The notes beneath the pieces were generated by a model, which saw only the letters and a list, made by a program, of their open reading frames with translations, did no database searches and was not told where the DNA came from. DNA of 64,000 nt from Candidatus Villigracilis affinis (lineage in GTDB: Bacteria; Chloroflexota; Anaerolineae; Anaerolineales; Villigracilaceae): contig JADKEA010000003.1 in assembly GCA_016718275.1 (NCBI GenBank), positions 81,349-145,348 on the forward strand. Direction: 5' to 3'. Shown piece after piece: positions 1-8,083 of this stretch (the stretch's first letter is position 1; each line of letters begins with the position of its first letter). Both the position numbers and the translations under genes were made by a program.

Positions 1-135
1 GCCCTGTCCACCCTGCATCATGCCCTGAATGAGCGGCAGAAGAAAACCCGCAAAGAATCCATCCAGTATGAATAGAACGAAAATGAGCCAGCCTTTTGCC
101 CATTTGTAAAACCGATCTGAAAAATTTCCTAACAT
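1..135 (-). CDS. N-terminus of a small membrane protein (3' partial)
   Basis: Only the first 45 codons are in the window; the gene runs off the left edge. The start ATG is preceded by GGAGGA at good spacing. Residues about 13-35 form one hydrophobic membrane segment (GWLIFVLFILDGFFAGFLL), followed by a Met/Gln/Gly-rich stretch. I do not recognise the family. The visible part says only that the N-terminus is short, basic and probably cytoplasmic, followed by a transmembrane helix. Confidence 0.6.
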   Translation of the reverse strand, partial: MLGNFSDRFYKWAKGWLIFVLFILDGFFAGFLLPLIQGMMQGGQG

Positions 136-214
136 TGTTCCTCCGTGAATAAAGTTTGAATCAAAAACACGCCGCCTGCGTTGTGGTGACGTGTTTTGGG
201 TCATACTTAAGTCC

Positions 215-679
215 TTACTTCATCAGGGCCGCGCCCCCGAGCAGGGCATCTTCTACGCGCTGTTTGTGTTGGCCGTGCATTGGCAGGCCTTCCATTTCCT
301 CCAGCGAATAGTAGCCGAAGGCGGTGGTCTCGTTGCTCAATCCCAATTCGCCTTCGATGATCTCCGCTTCGAAACTGAGGACGACAAAGAAGGCTTTGTT
401 CCCGTCTGAGTAAATGACCAATTGATCTGGGTTGCTATACACACCGATCAAGCGTGTCGCGCGAACCTTCAAACCCGTCTCTTCCCAAACCTCGCGTTCG
501 CAGGCTTCGGCCGCACTTTCCCCAGACTCCAACGCGCCGCCAGGCACGCACCAGCGGCCATTGTCTGTGCGCTGGGTAAGCAATACCTTTTTGCGGTCTT
601 TATCGAAAATGACTGCACTGCATCCAACTCGTAGTTGACCTTCCTTGCCCAACCGTGGGCCATATAAAACCTGTGTCAT
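215..679 (-). CDS. Nudix hydrolase
   Basis: A 154-residue single-domain Nudix hydrolase, which cleaves nucleoside diphosphates linked to another moiety. The Nudix box is complete at about residues 47-70: GG, then E, then REVWEETGL, matching GX5EX7REUXEEXGU, so the metal-binding glutamates are present. Length is normal for the family. The start is supported by AAGGTG upstream. It stands alone, between a membrane protein fragment and the pirin gene, so the substrate cannot be told from context; MutT-like or ADP-ribose-type activity are both possible. Confidence 0.9.
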   Translation of the reverse strand: MTQVLYGPRLGKEGQLRVGCSAVIFDKDRKKVLLTQRTDNGRWCVPGGALESGESAAEACEREVWEETGLKVRATRLIGVYSNPDQLVIYSDGNKAFFVVLSFEAEIIEGELGLSNETTAFGYYSLEEMEGLPMHGQHKQRVEDALLGGAALMK

Positions 680-841
680 GGTGATTCACCTTGTGTAAAT
701 GATTTTTGAACTCGATGGGTTGTGGGTGTAAATTTTAGCCGAGTAATCTGTGCGGTGCAATCTGATTAATTACCGCGAATCATGCCAAAAGCACCAAGTT
801 TTATTTTGTTTTTTGCGATCTTGGCGGTCTTTGTAATAAAA

Positions 842-868
842 AAATCTCTGAGGTTTCCTCAGAGATTT
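842..868 (-). terminator. Rho-independent terminator of the pirin gene
   Basis: Perfect 12-bp inverted repeat (AAATCTCTGAGG / CCTCAGAGATTT) with a 3-nt loop, flanked by A and T runs on both sides. It lies just after the stop codon of the minus-strand pirin gene and could work in both directions. Confidence 0.85.
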
Positions 869-873
869 TTTTA

Positions 874-1722
874 TTATTTGATGAATGTTCCGTTGCGCAA
901 TTCCTGAATGGTCTGTTGAATTTCTTCGACCGTATTCATCACGAACGGCCCGTAGGGGACGATGGGTTCCTTGAACGGCGCGCCTGCGATGAGCATGAAC
1001 TGCACGCCATTGCTTGCGGCGTCGCTTTTCACCTCGATCTGGTCGCCATCATCGTTGAAGACGACCATGCTGACCGATTCAACAACCTCGCCCGAAAACT
1101 CGCCCACGCCTTCGAATACATAAGCCAATGCGGTATGTCCGCTGGGGATGGGGTAGGTGAATGTCGCGCCAGGTGCCAGTTTCACATCCATATAAAGAGG
1201 CGAAGCGGCGATCTCGGTTACAGGGCCGCGAACGCCATCTACTTCTCCAGCGACGAGTCGAATCGTTGCGCCGTCTTTTTCAACGACGGGAATGGTGGAC
1301 GAATTTACTTCTTGATAGCGGGGCTGCCCCATCTTTTGCGCAGCGGGCAGGTTCACCCAAAGCTGAAAGCCGTAGATGTTTCCACTGGAGCCGCGTTTCG
1401 GCATTTCTTCGTGCAGAATGCCGCGTCCGCTGGTCATCCACTGCACATCGCCGGGGCCGATGGTGCCTGCGTTGCCGAGGCTGTCACGGTGATTGACGGA
1501 GCCGTCTAAAATATAAGTAACGGTTTCAATGCCGCGATGCGGGTGCATGGGAAATCCGCGAATAGGCCCTTCGAGAGGATTGTTAAAGGCGAAATGGTCG
1601 AAGAGCAAAAATGGGTCATATTCATTGCTCGCACGCGGAGAAACGGAGCGGCGCAATAATACGCCCGCGCCCTCCACGACAAGCTGTGGTTCAATCATTT
1701 GGGAAATGGTTCTGTTGGTCAT
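874..1722 (-). CDS. Pirin family protein
   Basis: A 282-residue bicupin of the pirin family. The N-terminal cupin carries the metal ligands in HPHRGIETVTYIL, NHRDS and GILHEE, the usual His/His/His/Glu set. The C-terminal pirin domain follows from about residue 170. Family members are described as quercetinase-like dioxygenases or redox-responsive regulators; which applies here cannot be told. The gene ends in a clear terminator. No strong Shine-Dalgarno precedes the first ATG, and Met9 is an alternative start. Confidence 0.92.
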   Translation of the reverse strand: MTNRTISQMIEPQLVVEGAGVLLRRSVSPRASNEYDPFLLFDHFAFNNPLEGPIRGFPMHPHRGIETVTYILDGSVNHRDSLGNAGTIGPGDVQWMTSGRGILHEEMPKRGSSGNIYGFQLWVNLPAAQKMGQPRYQEVNSSTIPVVEKDGATIRLVAGEVDGVRGPVTEIAASPLYMDVKLAPGATFTYPIPSGHTALAYVFEGVGEFSGEVVESVSMVVFNDDGDQIEVKSDAASNGVQFMLIAGAPFKEPIVPYGPFVMNTVEEIQQTIQELRNGTFIK

Positions 1723-1752
1723 GTGAGTTGGACGATTTGAGAACGGCAGGTA

Positions 1753-2343
1753 TTACGAAACGATTTTTTCAAGAATAATGGCAACACTCTTTGTATATTT
1801 CTCATTCTCATGCGTGACGTCTAACTTAAGGACTTTTTTCTCAGGGATAGATGCCAGCCATTCACTGACATATTCTTCGAGCAGGTCTGCATCTTCACTC
1901 GACGCGATATTGATCCTGTTTCGAGAGGCAAGCCTTGCGCTGATGGTTTGGGAGTCCGCGCTCAAGGCGATGATCAAGTCTGGAGGCGGGAGCAGGCTGC
2001 GGGTGTGGGTATAGAAGCGGCGACACAGGTCATATTCGGCATCGTTGAGTAATCCGCGGGTGTGGAAGAGGCGCGTGAATCCGTGGAAGTCGAGATCGAA
2101 GCCGCCATCCATTAATGCGGGTGTATCGCCCTGGCGAAATTCATATTCCTGTTCGGCGCGATAGAGCAGGTAATCCATTTGATTCGCGAGCGCGTACTTT
2201 GAATCTTTTTTGAAGAGTGACTGAAAGGGCCGTTCGTTGTGCTGTTCGTAGGCGAGTGCGAATTTTTGTTTGCTGCACAAGGCGCGCGCCAGCGTGGTTT
2301 TGCCCACACCACTTGCGCCGACGATGACAATGAGTTTGTTCAT
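1753..2343 (-). CDS. P-loop NTPase / nucleoside-kinase-like protein
   Basis: A 196-residue protein with a textbook Walker A at residues 8-16 (GASGVGKTT) close to the N-terminus, and LMDGGFDLDFHGFTR followed by a YTHTRSLLPPPDLIIAL strand, where the DLIIAL segment resembles the LID-proximal region of deoxynucleoside kinases and other small-molecule kinases. The substrate is unknown. It follows the matrixin gene by 6 nt with AGGA just upstream, so the two are probably co-transcribed, though no functional link is obvious. Confidence 0.75.
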   Translation of the reverse strand: MNKLIVIVGASGVGKTTLARALCSKQKFALAYEQHNERPFQSLFKKDSKYALANQMDYLLYRAEQEYEFRQGDTPALMDGGFDLDFHGFTRLFHTRGLLNDAEYDLCRRFYTHTRSLLPPPDLIIALSADSQTISARLASRNRINIASSEDADLLEEYVSEWLASIPEKKVLKLDVTHENEKYTKSVAIILEKIVS

Positions 2344-2349
2344 GGAATC

Positions 2350-3699
2350 CTATTGATTGCAAAAGGCGGGTGCATCGAAGAAGTTGACTTGGGTGATAAA
2401 CCAACCCGTGGATAATTTCTGGATCGTAATGGTCTGCGGTAGAAGGCGCGGGTCGGTGCTTTGAATGAGCGCGCCATCGGCACGGCGGTAGATATTGGTG
2501 CTCCACACTTCGCAGGTATCCACTTCGATATTGGTTTCATTGATGACACGGATGTCGTTGATGTAGCTGTTGTAATAATCGATTTCAGAGATCTGGGCAA
2601 AGCCTTGCTGATTCAAAGAGGCGATGTCTTTATCGAGCGTTGCGAAGATATCGCCTGCCATGATGGAAGATGCGATGTTCGCGTCTCCGCGGCGATAGGC
2701 TTCGACTTGCAGCTCGATGGCTTTCGTAATAAATTCGCTGACTTCGGCGGATAGTTCTGGGGAAATGCCTGGCGTCTGGTCTGGGAAAAATGGATCGCTG
2801 CCCTGCGCCACTTCCTGCCCATCTTTGATGCCGTCGTTATCCATATCGGCATCAAGCGGATTCATGCGGTAGATGATTTCCACGCCATCGCTGAGGCCGT
2901 CTGCATCGCTATCGGGGTTGTTGGGGTCGGTGCCTGTGCGCAGGGATTCGTCCGTGTCAGAGATGCCGTCACCGTCGCTGTCTTGATTCGCGCTGGGCGG
3001 TGGCGTTGCGCCCTGCGGCGGCGCTTCGGGAGATTCGGCGGGTTGTGCTGCCAGCCCATACAAGGATTGAACGCCTGCAATATCATCGTTCCCGAGAAAT
3101 CGATGCGGACCTGAGTAGGACGGATACATGAGCGCATTGGGATCGTTGCTGTGGTCAAGGCCGAGGTTATGTCCGATCTCGTGTGCAGCCACGGTGAGCA
3201 GGTCCACGTTTTGCGTGTTGCTGTCCACCCATCTTTCGGCGTCGTCGAAATGAAGAAAGATCTGCCGTTCCTGATACGGATTCGGATAGGAGGCGTGTGC
3301 GAGTACATCGCCGGGGCCGTCGAAGGGATCTCCATCGCCATGTTCGGCTTCTGCCCACCCGATGACAATGTCTGCCTGAGCAGGATCAGATACCTCGTTA
3401 AAGGTGAGCGGGGTTTCATCCGCCCAAAGTTGGAATGCGGCGCGAATGAGATCACGTTCGATGGTTCCGTTTATTTTTGCGGTTCCATTGGCAAAGTAAA
3501 AGGCGAGGTTTGTCTTTCCCCATTGTGAAATGGCGCGGAAACGCGCGGCGGGCTCGTCTTCTTCACCGGCGTTGGGGAGGTTATCGTAACGGTAAATTAA
3601 GTTGGCTTCGGGAGTAGGCGTGAGCGAGGAGCAAGCCAGCAATGCCAAAAAGATAACGATCGTTGCGAATGTGTTATGCCTGATAAAAGAATGACGCAT
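2350..3699 (-). CDS. Matrixin-like secreted zinc metalloprotease with thrombospondin type-3-like Ca-binding repeats
   Basis: A 449-residue exported protein. The N-terminus has a hydrophobic signal ending LLACSS, a possible lipobox (LALLAC). The M10 matrixin-type catalytic domain spans about residues 50-215, with the zinc motif HEIGHNLGLDHS and the Met-turn ALMYPSY. From about 235 to 310 come Asp-rich repeats (DSDGDGISD, NPDSDADGLSDG, DADMDNDGIKDG) typical of type-3 calcium-binding repeats. The C-terminal 130 residues resemble an ARC6/IMS-like or SnoaL-like small domain, without certainty. The start is strong: GGAGGAG at 7 nt. It probably acts on the cell surface. Confidence 0.85.
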   Translation of the reverse strand: MRHSFIRHNTFATIVIFLALLACSSLTPTPEANLIYRYDNLPNAGEEDEPAARFRAISQWGKTNLAFYFANGTAKINGTIERDLIRAAFQLWADETPLTFNEVSDPAQADIVIGWAEAEHGDGDPFDGPGDVLAHASYPNPYQERQIFLHFDDAERWVDSNTQNVDLLTVAAHEIGHNLGLDHSNDPNALMYPSYSGPHRFLGNDDIAGVQSLYGLAAQPAESPEAPPQGATPPPSANQDSDGDGISDTDESLRTGTDPNNPDSDADGLSDGVEIIYRMNPLDADMDNDGIKDGQEVAQGSDPFFPDQTPGISPELSAEVSEFITKAIELQVEAYRRGDANIASSIMAGDIFATLDKDIASLNQQGFAQISEIDYYNSYINDIRVINETNIEVDTCEVWSTNIYRRADGALIQSTDPRLLPQTITIQKLSTGWFITQVNFFDAPAFCNQ

Positions 3700-3812
3700 G
3701 ACTGACTCCTCCGATTTTTATTGCCGATAATTGTGCCCTCTTATAGCACAGTGGGACAGGCATTACAAGTACACGCTTTAGGGAATTATTTCTGCGTTAC
3801 AATTATGATGCT

Positions 3813-3818
3813 TATAAT
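3813..3818 (+). promoter_or_regulatory. -10 box (TATAAT) of the 3837 gene
   Basis: A perfect TATAAT lies 18 nt before the ATG of the next gene, leaving room for a short leader with the Shine-Dalgarno GGAGA. No convincing -35 box is visible. Confidence 0.45.
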
Positions 3819-3836
3819 GTTGATTGGAGAATTTGA

Positions 3837-4307
3837 ATGAAAGAACCAATTATTGTGAAATCTGATGACCCGATCTTGAATACATTAAAATTCAAACCGT
3901 ATCGCAATGTGGTGCAACGGCGCGTCATTCCTTTTATTCCGGGAGAAGGCCAACCGCAAACGATGGAGGTCATCACCCCTTGGGGGGCACATTTAATGGC
4001 AAAAAAAGGTGACTTGCTGGTTGGAGAGTTGAATGCGCCAGACGATATGTGGCCTGTGACTCCTGAAATATTTGATGCTTCTTATATGATGATTGGGCCG
4101 GGACGATGTGTGAAACGGGCCGTTACCTTGCTGGTGCCGCTCACCGACCTGACCAATGGAGACCCAGATCAACCCGTGACCATTCATACCCTCGAAGGTG
4201 TGGACACAGTGCGGGCTGGCGACTTTTTACTGGCGAAAGGGGTGAGGGGTGAGATCTGGCCCTACCCGAAGGAGAAGGCCGCTGAAATTATGAGACCCGC
4301 CGATTGA
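3837..4307 (+). CDS. Uncharacterised 156-aa protein, possibly PGDYG-domain-like
   Basis: A soluble protein with no signal peptide or membrane segment. Its middle and end contain two similar phrases, MAKKGDLLVGEL (about residue 54) and TVRAGDFLLAKGVRGEIWPYPKEKA (about 125-149). These recall the short PGDYG domain of uncharacterised proteins; this is a resemblance, not a firm assignment. The start is set by GGAGA 7 nt upstream and a TATAAT box. It is monocistronic, closed by a terminator overlapping its stop codon. Confidence 0.7.
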   Translation: MKEPIIVKSDDPILNTLKFKPYRNVVQRRVIPFIPGEGQPQTMEVITPWGAHLMAKKGDLLVGELNAPDDMWPVTPEIFDASYMMIGPGRCVKRAVTLLVPLTDLTNGDPDQPVTIHTLEGVDTVRAGDFLLAKGVRGEIWPYPKEKAAEIMRPAD

Positions 4308-4322
4308 TCGGCGGGTCTTTTT
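4293..4322 (+). terminator. Terminator after the 3837 gene
   Basis: 11-bp perfect stem (AGACCCGCCGA / TCGGCGGGTCT) with a 4-nt loop and a T tract; the stop codon lies inside the hairpin. The convergent TIR/SLOG operon ends shortly after it. Confidence 0.9.
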
Positions 4323-4344
4323 GTTTTGACGGAATGTGTTGGAT

Positions 4345-6714
4345 CTATTTTTTAGAATCGGAAAGTTTGTGCACCTTGGTTGCATTTGACTTGGACTTTC
4401 CGCTTTCATGTTCGTCCATCAATCGGCCGAGTACGTTATCAATCATGCTGTGCAGGTATTTGGAAGTGTTGATCTGTTCGATGGAGCCGCCTGTATCGCG
4501 CATCAATTCGATCATGTGATGTACAAGCCGCGCGTCGAGGTCTTTGGGTTTGTCGCCGTGGGCATTCCACAAGGCGATGAGATGTACTTTGTCGATGCCT
4601 TTTCCAAGGGAGGAGTACAGGGCCCAGCGGTTGTTGCGCTCGTAGGGATCATCGCCATCTTTTGGCAGGCCGACGTGTTCGATTTGGTACATTTCATCTA
4701 CGAGTGGATGATTTCGGATTTTGTGGAAACGATCCACCCAACTATCGCCAGCCGGGGAAACAAATTTACGAATGTAGGCTGATTCTGGCAGCGGCAGAAA
4801 GGCCTTGACCTTGACGCCTTTTTCGACGCAAACTTCTGCAAAGAGAATTTCACTTCCAGCGGAGAGCCCACCAACGAAGGCACGGTCATCGGGGCTGATC
4901 TTGAATTTCTCCAATTTTTTGATGATTTCCTGGCGGATTTCATTTTCGCGTTCGGCGGGGAAGGTCTTTTTCTCTTTGGCGGGGTAGTCAACCATATAGC
5001 CGGTAAACAGGAAGGCGCGCGCATCGGTCTTTGCCTTTTTAGACTTGCCCTTTTTGCCCGTGGTTTGCGGGGCTTCGTCTCCGCTTGTTCGCGCGATCTC
5101 GTCTTTGAGTGTATCAATGCCCGCCTGCACAAATTCTTCACGCAGACCAAGCGCCTTGAGGATTTCCAATTGTCCCAGTGAAGAATTCAGGTAGAAAAGG
5201 TTGCGACGGGAGGCAGTGATCGCTTTGCGATAGGCGCGTGACACGCTGGATATGTTGTCTGCTGTGAGGACTCTTAATTCGGCGAGCGAAATTAACGTCC
5301 AATAATCTGCCCTATCATCCTCTGCCATTGCTTCGAGACCAAAGATAAGCGTACCGCGCAACTCGTCAAGGTTCTCGCGGATGCGGGTAATATCTGGGTC
5401 GGGATCTTCTTTGTCGTCAAATTTATCGGCAAGATATACGGCAAGGGTCGAAAATGTGAGCGCATTGATACCGGGGTAATTATTATTCAAATCCATGTGG
5501 AAGCCCCTCAGATAGATATCTATGGCTCTGATCAACCAATGATAACTATCAAAGGCATACTTCATGCGTTTGTTTTTATCGGTGATATTCTTCCATGAAT
5601 CGGCCCACATTTCCTTGTAAATTCTGCCCAGATATGCGATCGCCTCGCTGTCGTTTGGAAAGTCATTAAGCAGACTTTCGATCTTTACAATTGCATCGTC
5701 CACGCGGCCCATGCGGTTCAGGTTAAAGGCCTCCTGACGCCGAAAATTCAGGTTGCCTGAATTAACTTCCAATCCCTTGCGGTATTGCGCCAGAGCAAGT
5801 TCATTGCGTCCCATATCGGAAAGCGCCCTGCCTGCTTCACCAATTGCCTCTTCTTTAATGAGCGGGTTTTGGATTTCCTCGGTGAGCAAAAGGATATCGC
5901 CGATGCGTTTCTGTCGCTGGGCAACGGTGACCTTATCCCTCCATTCATTGTATTCACGCCAAAAGCCGGTAGCCAGCGGGGTGCGTAAAGCGGTGCGCTC
6001 CGGTTCTCTTAGCCCGGTTAGCAGGTTGAAGATCGGGCTGTGAATTGCGTCGCGGTCTGATGCCCAGGTATCCCTGGCCATGCGCGCAATGGCTTTAATA
6101 TCAGGTTTTATAAAAGCCTGATCTGGCACACCTTCGGGCGTAATGTGATACGGCAGGGTGCGGACGTTGAAAATATCGAACGGCATGTAGGCGCGCCCGG
6201 CTTGAATGTGTACAACGCCGCGTTTGCGAAAGGCGTGTCGGATGCCAAGCTCGTAATACACATTAGCGTTGTCGATGCTTAGATCGCACAGACAAAGATC
6301 GGCGAGCAATAATTCCTGAAACATGTCTGTCAGGATGTCACCTGATGATGTTTCCTCATCAGCCCGGAATGGTTCGAAACCAGCTTCTTCCAACGCAGGC
6401 TTGATTAATTCCTTGTAGATTGCATTAAAGTTGTAAATCGACCCGTCACCGCCTTTTTTGATTCCGAATGGCATGACCACAAACGCATGCGGGCGTATTT
6501 CGGGACGTACCAAATGCGGTTTTTCTGCCGATTCTGCCATCGCGGTCAATGTTGGACCTGTGGCAGGATCCTTTTTGGCAGGCTGGGTTGCCACGATGGG
6601 TGTGGCGGGCGCGGGTGTTGTTGCAGGTTCAGGATTCTGCTCGGAGGGCTGCTGGTTGTTACTATTGGCGTCCGTTGCCGCATTTTGAGATGTAGTAGTA
6701 GGGGTGTCGGTCAT
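4345..6714 (-). CDS. TIR-like / tetratricopeptide / SLOG-like signalling protein (DUF4071-type)
   Basis: A 789-residue cytoplasmic protein. Residues 1-70 are a low-complexity Thr/Pro/Ala/Gln linker. Residues about 76-200 form a TIR-like/nucleoside-deoxyribosyltransferase-like Rossmannoid domain (FVVMPFG, LADLCLCDLS, NVYYELGIRHAF). This is the architecture of TRAFs-binding/DUF4071 proteins related to the ASK-kinase regulatory region. Residues about 280-520 look like TPR helices. A basic linker (GKKGKSKKAK) leads to a C-terminal domain (about 565-740) with FVGGLSAGSEILFAEVCVEKG and VKAFLPLP, resembling SLOG nucleotide-binding domains. It is last in the four-gene operon, 18 nt after the SLATT gene, with GAGGAAA before its ATG. 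Such proteins are predicted to sense or process nucleotide signals; the role here is inferred. Confidence 0.8.
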   Translation of the reverse strand: MTDTPTTTSQNAATDANSNNQQPSEQNPEPATTPAPATPIVATQPAKKDPATGPTLTAMAESAEKPHLVRPEIRPHAFVVMPFGIKKGGDGSIYNFNAIYKELIKPALEEAGFEPFRADEETSSGDILTDMFQELLLADLCLCDLSIDNANVYYELGIRHAFRKRGVVHIQAGRAYMPFDIFNVRTLPYHITPEGVPDQAFIKPDIKAIARMARDTWASDRDAIHSPIFNLLTGLREPERTALRTPLATGFWREYNEWRDKVTVAQRQKRIGDILLLTEEIQNPLIKEEAIGEAGRALSDMGRNELALAQYRKGLEVNSGNLNFRRQEAFNLNRMGRVDDAIVKIESLLNDFPNDSEAIAYLGRIYKEMWADSWKNITDKNKRMKYAFDSYHWLIRAIDIYLRGFHMDLNNNYPGINALTFSTLAVYLADKFDDKEDPDPDITRIRENLDELRGTLIFGLEAMAEDDRADYWTLISLAELRVLTADNISSVSRAYRKAITASRRNLFYLNSSLGQLEILKALGLREEFVQAGIDTLKDEIARTSGDEAPQTTGKKGKSKKAKTDARAFLFTGYMVDYPAKEKKTFPAERENEIRQEIIKKLEKFKISPDDRAFVGGLSAGSEILFAEVCVEKGVKVKAFLPLPESAYIRKFVSPAGDSWVDRFHKIRNHPLVDEMYQIEHVGLPKDGDDPYERNNRWALYSSLGKGIDKVHLIALWNAHGDKPKDLDARLVHHMIELMRDTGGSIEQINTSKYLHSMIDNVLGRLMDEHESGKSKSNATKVHKLSDSKK

Positions 6715-6732
6715 CTTTTTCCTCGGAAATAA

Positions 6733-8064
6733 TTAACCCTTGGCATCAGTTGATTTTGGATAGCGAGACATGAGGTCATTGAGCACACTCATGGGCGTAT
6801 TGGAGCCGATTTCCACACCAGCAAATTCATCGCGAATTGCCTGTAGTGAAGAGAATAGCCCGATGCGTTCGGTAATGTTTTCGACTGCTTCTTGAACAGC
6901 TTCCTGCATGGCGGCAAGTTCGGCTTGCACAAGGTCGGAGGATGCTTCTTCAGCGAGTGTGCCGAGCGTGGTTTTGTAAGTCTCTGTAAGCGTTTGCTCG
7001 GAATCGAGCATACTCTCACGGGTATGATCCACTACCGCGTCAGCGATTGCGCCTCTAAAGCGGCGGTCAGATTCGCGCTGTTCCTTGATCACACGGTTGA
7101 CGAGGCTGGCTTCCTCTTCAAGATCAGAGTCGCGCAAGGCTTCCTGCATCGCTTTGATGTATTCGACATTTTGCGACCAGAGGATGTCTTCAGTGGAGCG
7201 GACTGTCTTGTAGAACTCCGTCTGGTCTCGTTCTTCGCCTTCAAGGTTCTTCCAGTGATCGGAAAGGATGTTCAACTCAAGCACGACCTTGCTGTAATTG
7301 CGAACGACAGAATCGAGGCTGCGTAATTCCTGCCAACCGATGAATGCCGCTGAAAATGCGGCGGCCAAGGCAACCCACATGGTGAGAGGCTGACCGAGAG
7401 CTGCAAACAAGGCACCCAGACCGCCAGCGGCCAGAATATATACTTTCAAGCGCGTGCGTTCTTTTTGCCTTCTATTGATTTCCTTGATATGCCAGCTCAA
7501 TTGATTTTCGAGTCTGAAGAGGAAATACTCATCTCCGTTCAGATCGTTAAAGCCGGGATCGTAATCTGGATATTTGGGATCAAAACGCGGAGACGGGGGA
7601 ATCGGACCTTTGTAGGGTTTTAAGATCATTTCACCATTCATGCCGCGAAACACCGAACGTTGGATTTCTCCCAATCTTTCCTCGAGCCACATGCGGCGGG
7701 TGGGAGTGTTTTTCAAAATAGTGCGATAGGCGTAGATCTCTTTTAGTATTTCCTCTGCGCCTGCGCGTGTCACCAGCCAGTCACCGCTTGAGTAGAACTG
7801 GCTAACGTAAGCAGCAAGGATGGAGGCCGCGATGGGGGTGAAGATAAAAATGAATTTTAAGACCCAAGCCGCCAATGGATTAAGACTCTCGGCGTATAGC
7901 TGCGTGAGTATGGCGAACAAGGTTGTGAGGATGCCCAACGCGGCGATCCATCTTCGCAGGCGAAGATGAGCTTTTGACCGCTCGGTGGCCATGGCATCCA
8001 ACTGGGCGAAACGGGTCCAGGCAACTTCCAGAATAGGTGTGGCTTGCTGAGTCTGATTTTCCAT
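6733..8064 (-). CDS. Double SLATT (DUF4231-like) membrane effector
   Basis: A 443-residue membrane protein with two copies of the SLATT layout: a helix, two transmembrane helices, then a long cytoplasmic helical tail. The first TM pair is at about residues 40-92, followed by LVTRAGAEEILKEIYAYRT. The second pair is at about 205-250, followed by a coiled-coil-rich tail. SLATT proteins are proposed pore-forming effectors tied to nucleotide-sensing SLOG or TIR partners. I choose the ATG at 8064 because GGAGAAGCCAGT precedes it and it leaves 19 nt after the upstream gene; an upstream in-frame ATG at 8133 would add 23 residues and overlap that gene by 50 nt without a Shine-Dalgarno. Confidence 0.82.
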   Translation of the reverse strand: MENQTQQATPILEVAWTRFAQLDAMATERSKAHLRLRRWIAALGILTTLFAILTQLYAESLNPLAAWVLKFIFIFTPIAASILAAYVSQFYSSGDWLVTRAGAEEILKEIYAYRTILKNTPTRRMWLEERLGEIQRSVFRGMNGEMILKPYKGPIPPSPRFDPKYPDYDPGFNDLNGDEYFLFRLENQLSWHIKEINRRQKERTRLKVYILAAGGLGALFAALGQPLTMWVALAAAFSAAFIGWQELRSLDSVVRNYSKVVLELNILSDHWKNLEGEERDQTEFYKTVRSTEDILWSQNVEYIKAMQEALRDSDLEEEASLVNRVIKEQRESDRRFRGAIADAVVDHTRESMLDSEQTLTETYKTTLGTLAEEASSDLVQAELAAMQEAVQEAVENITERIGLFSSLQAIRDEFAGVEIGSNTPMSVLNDLMSRYPKSTDAKG

Positions 8065-8083
8065 ACTGGCTTCTCCAATGGTT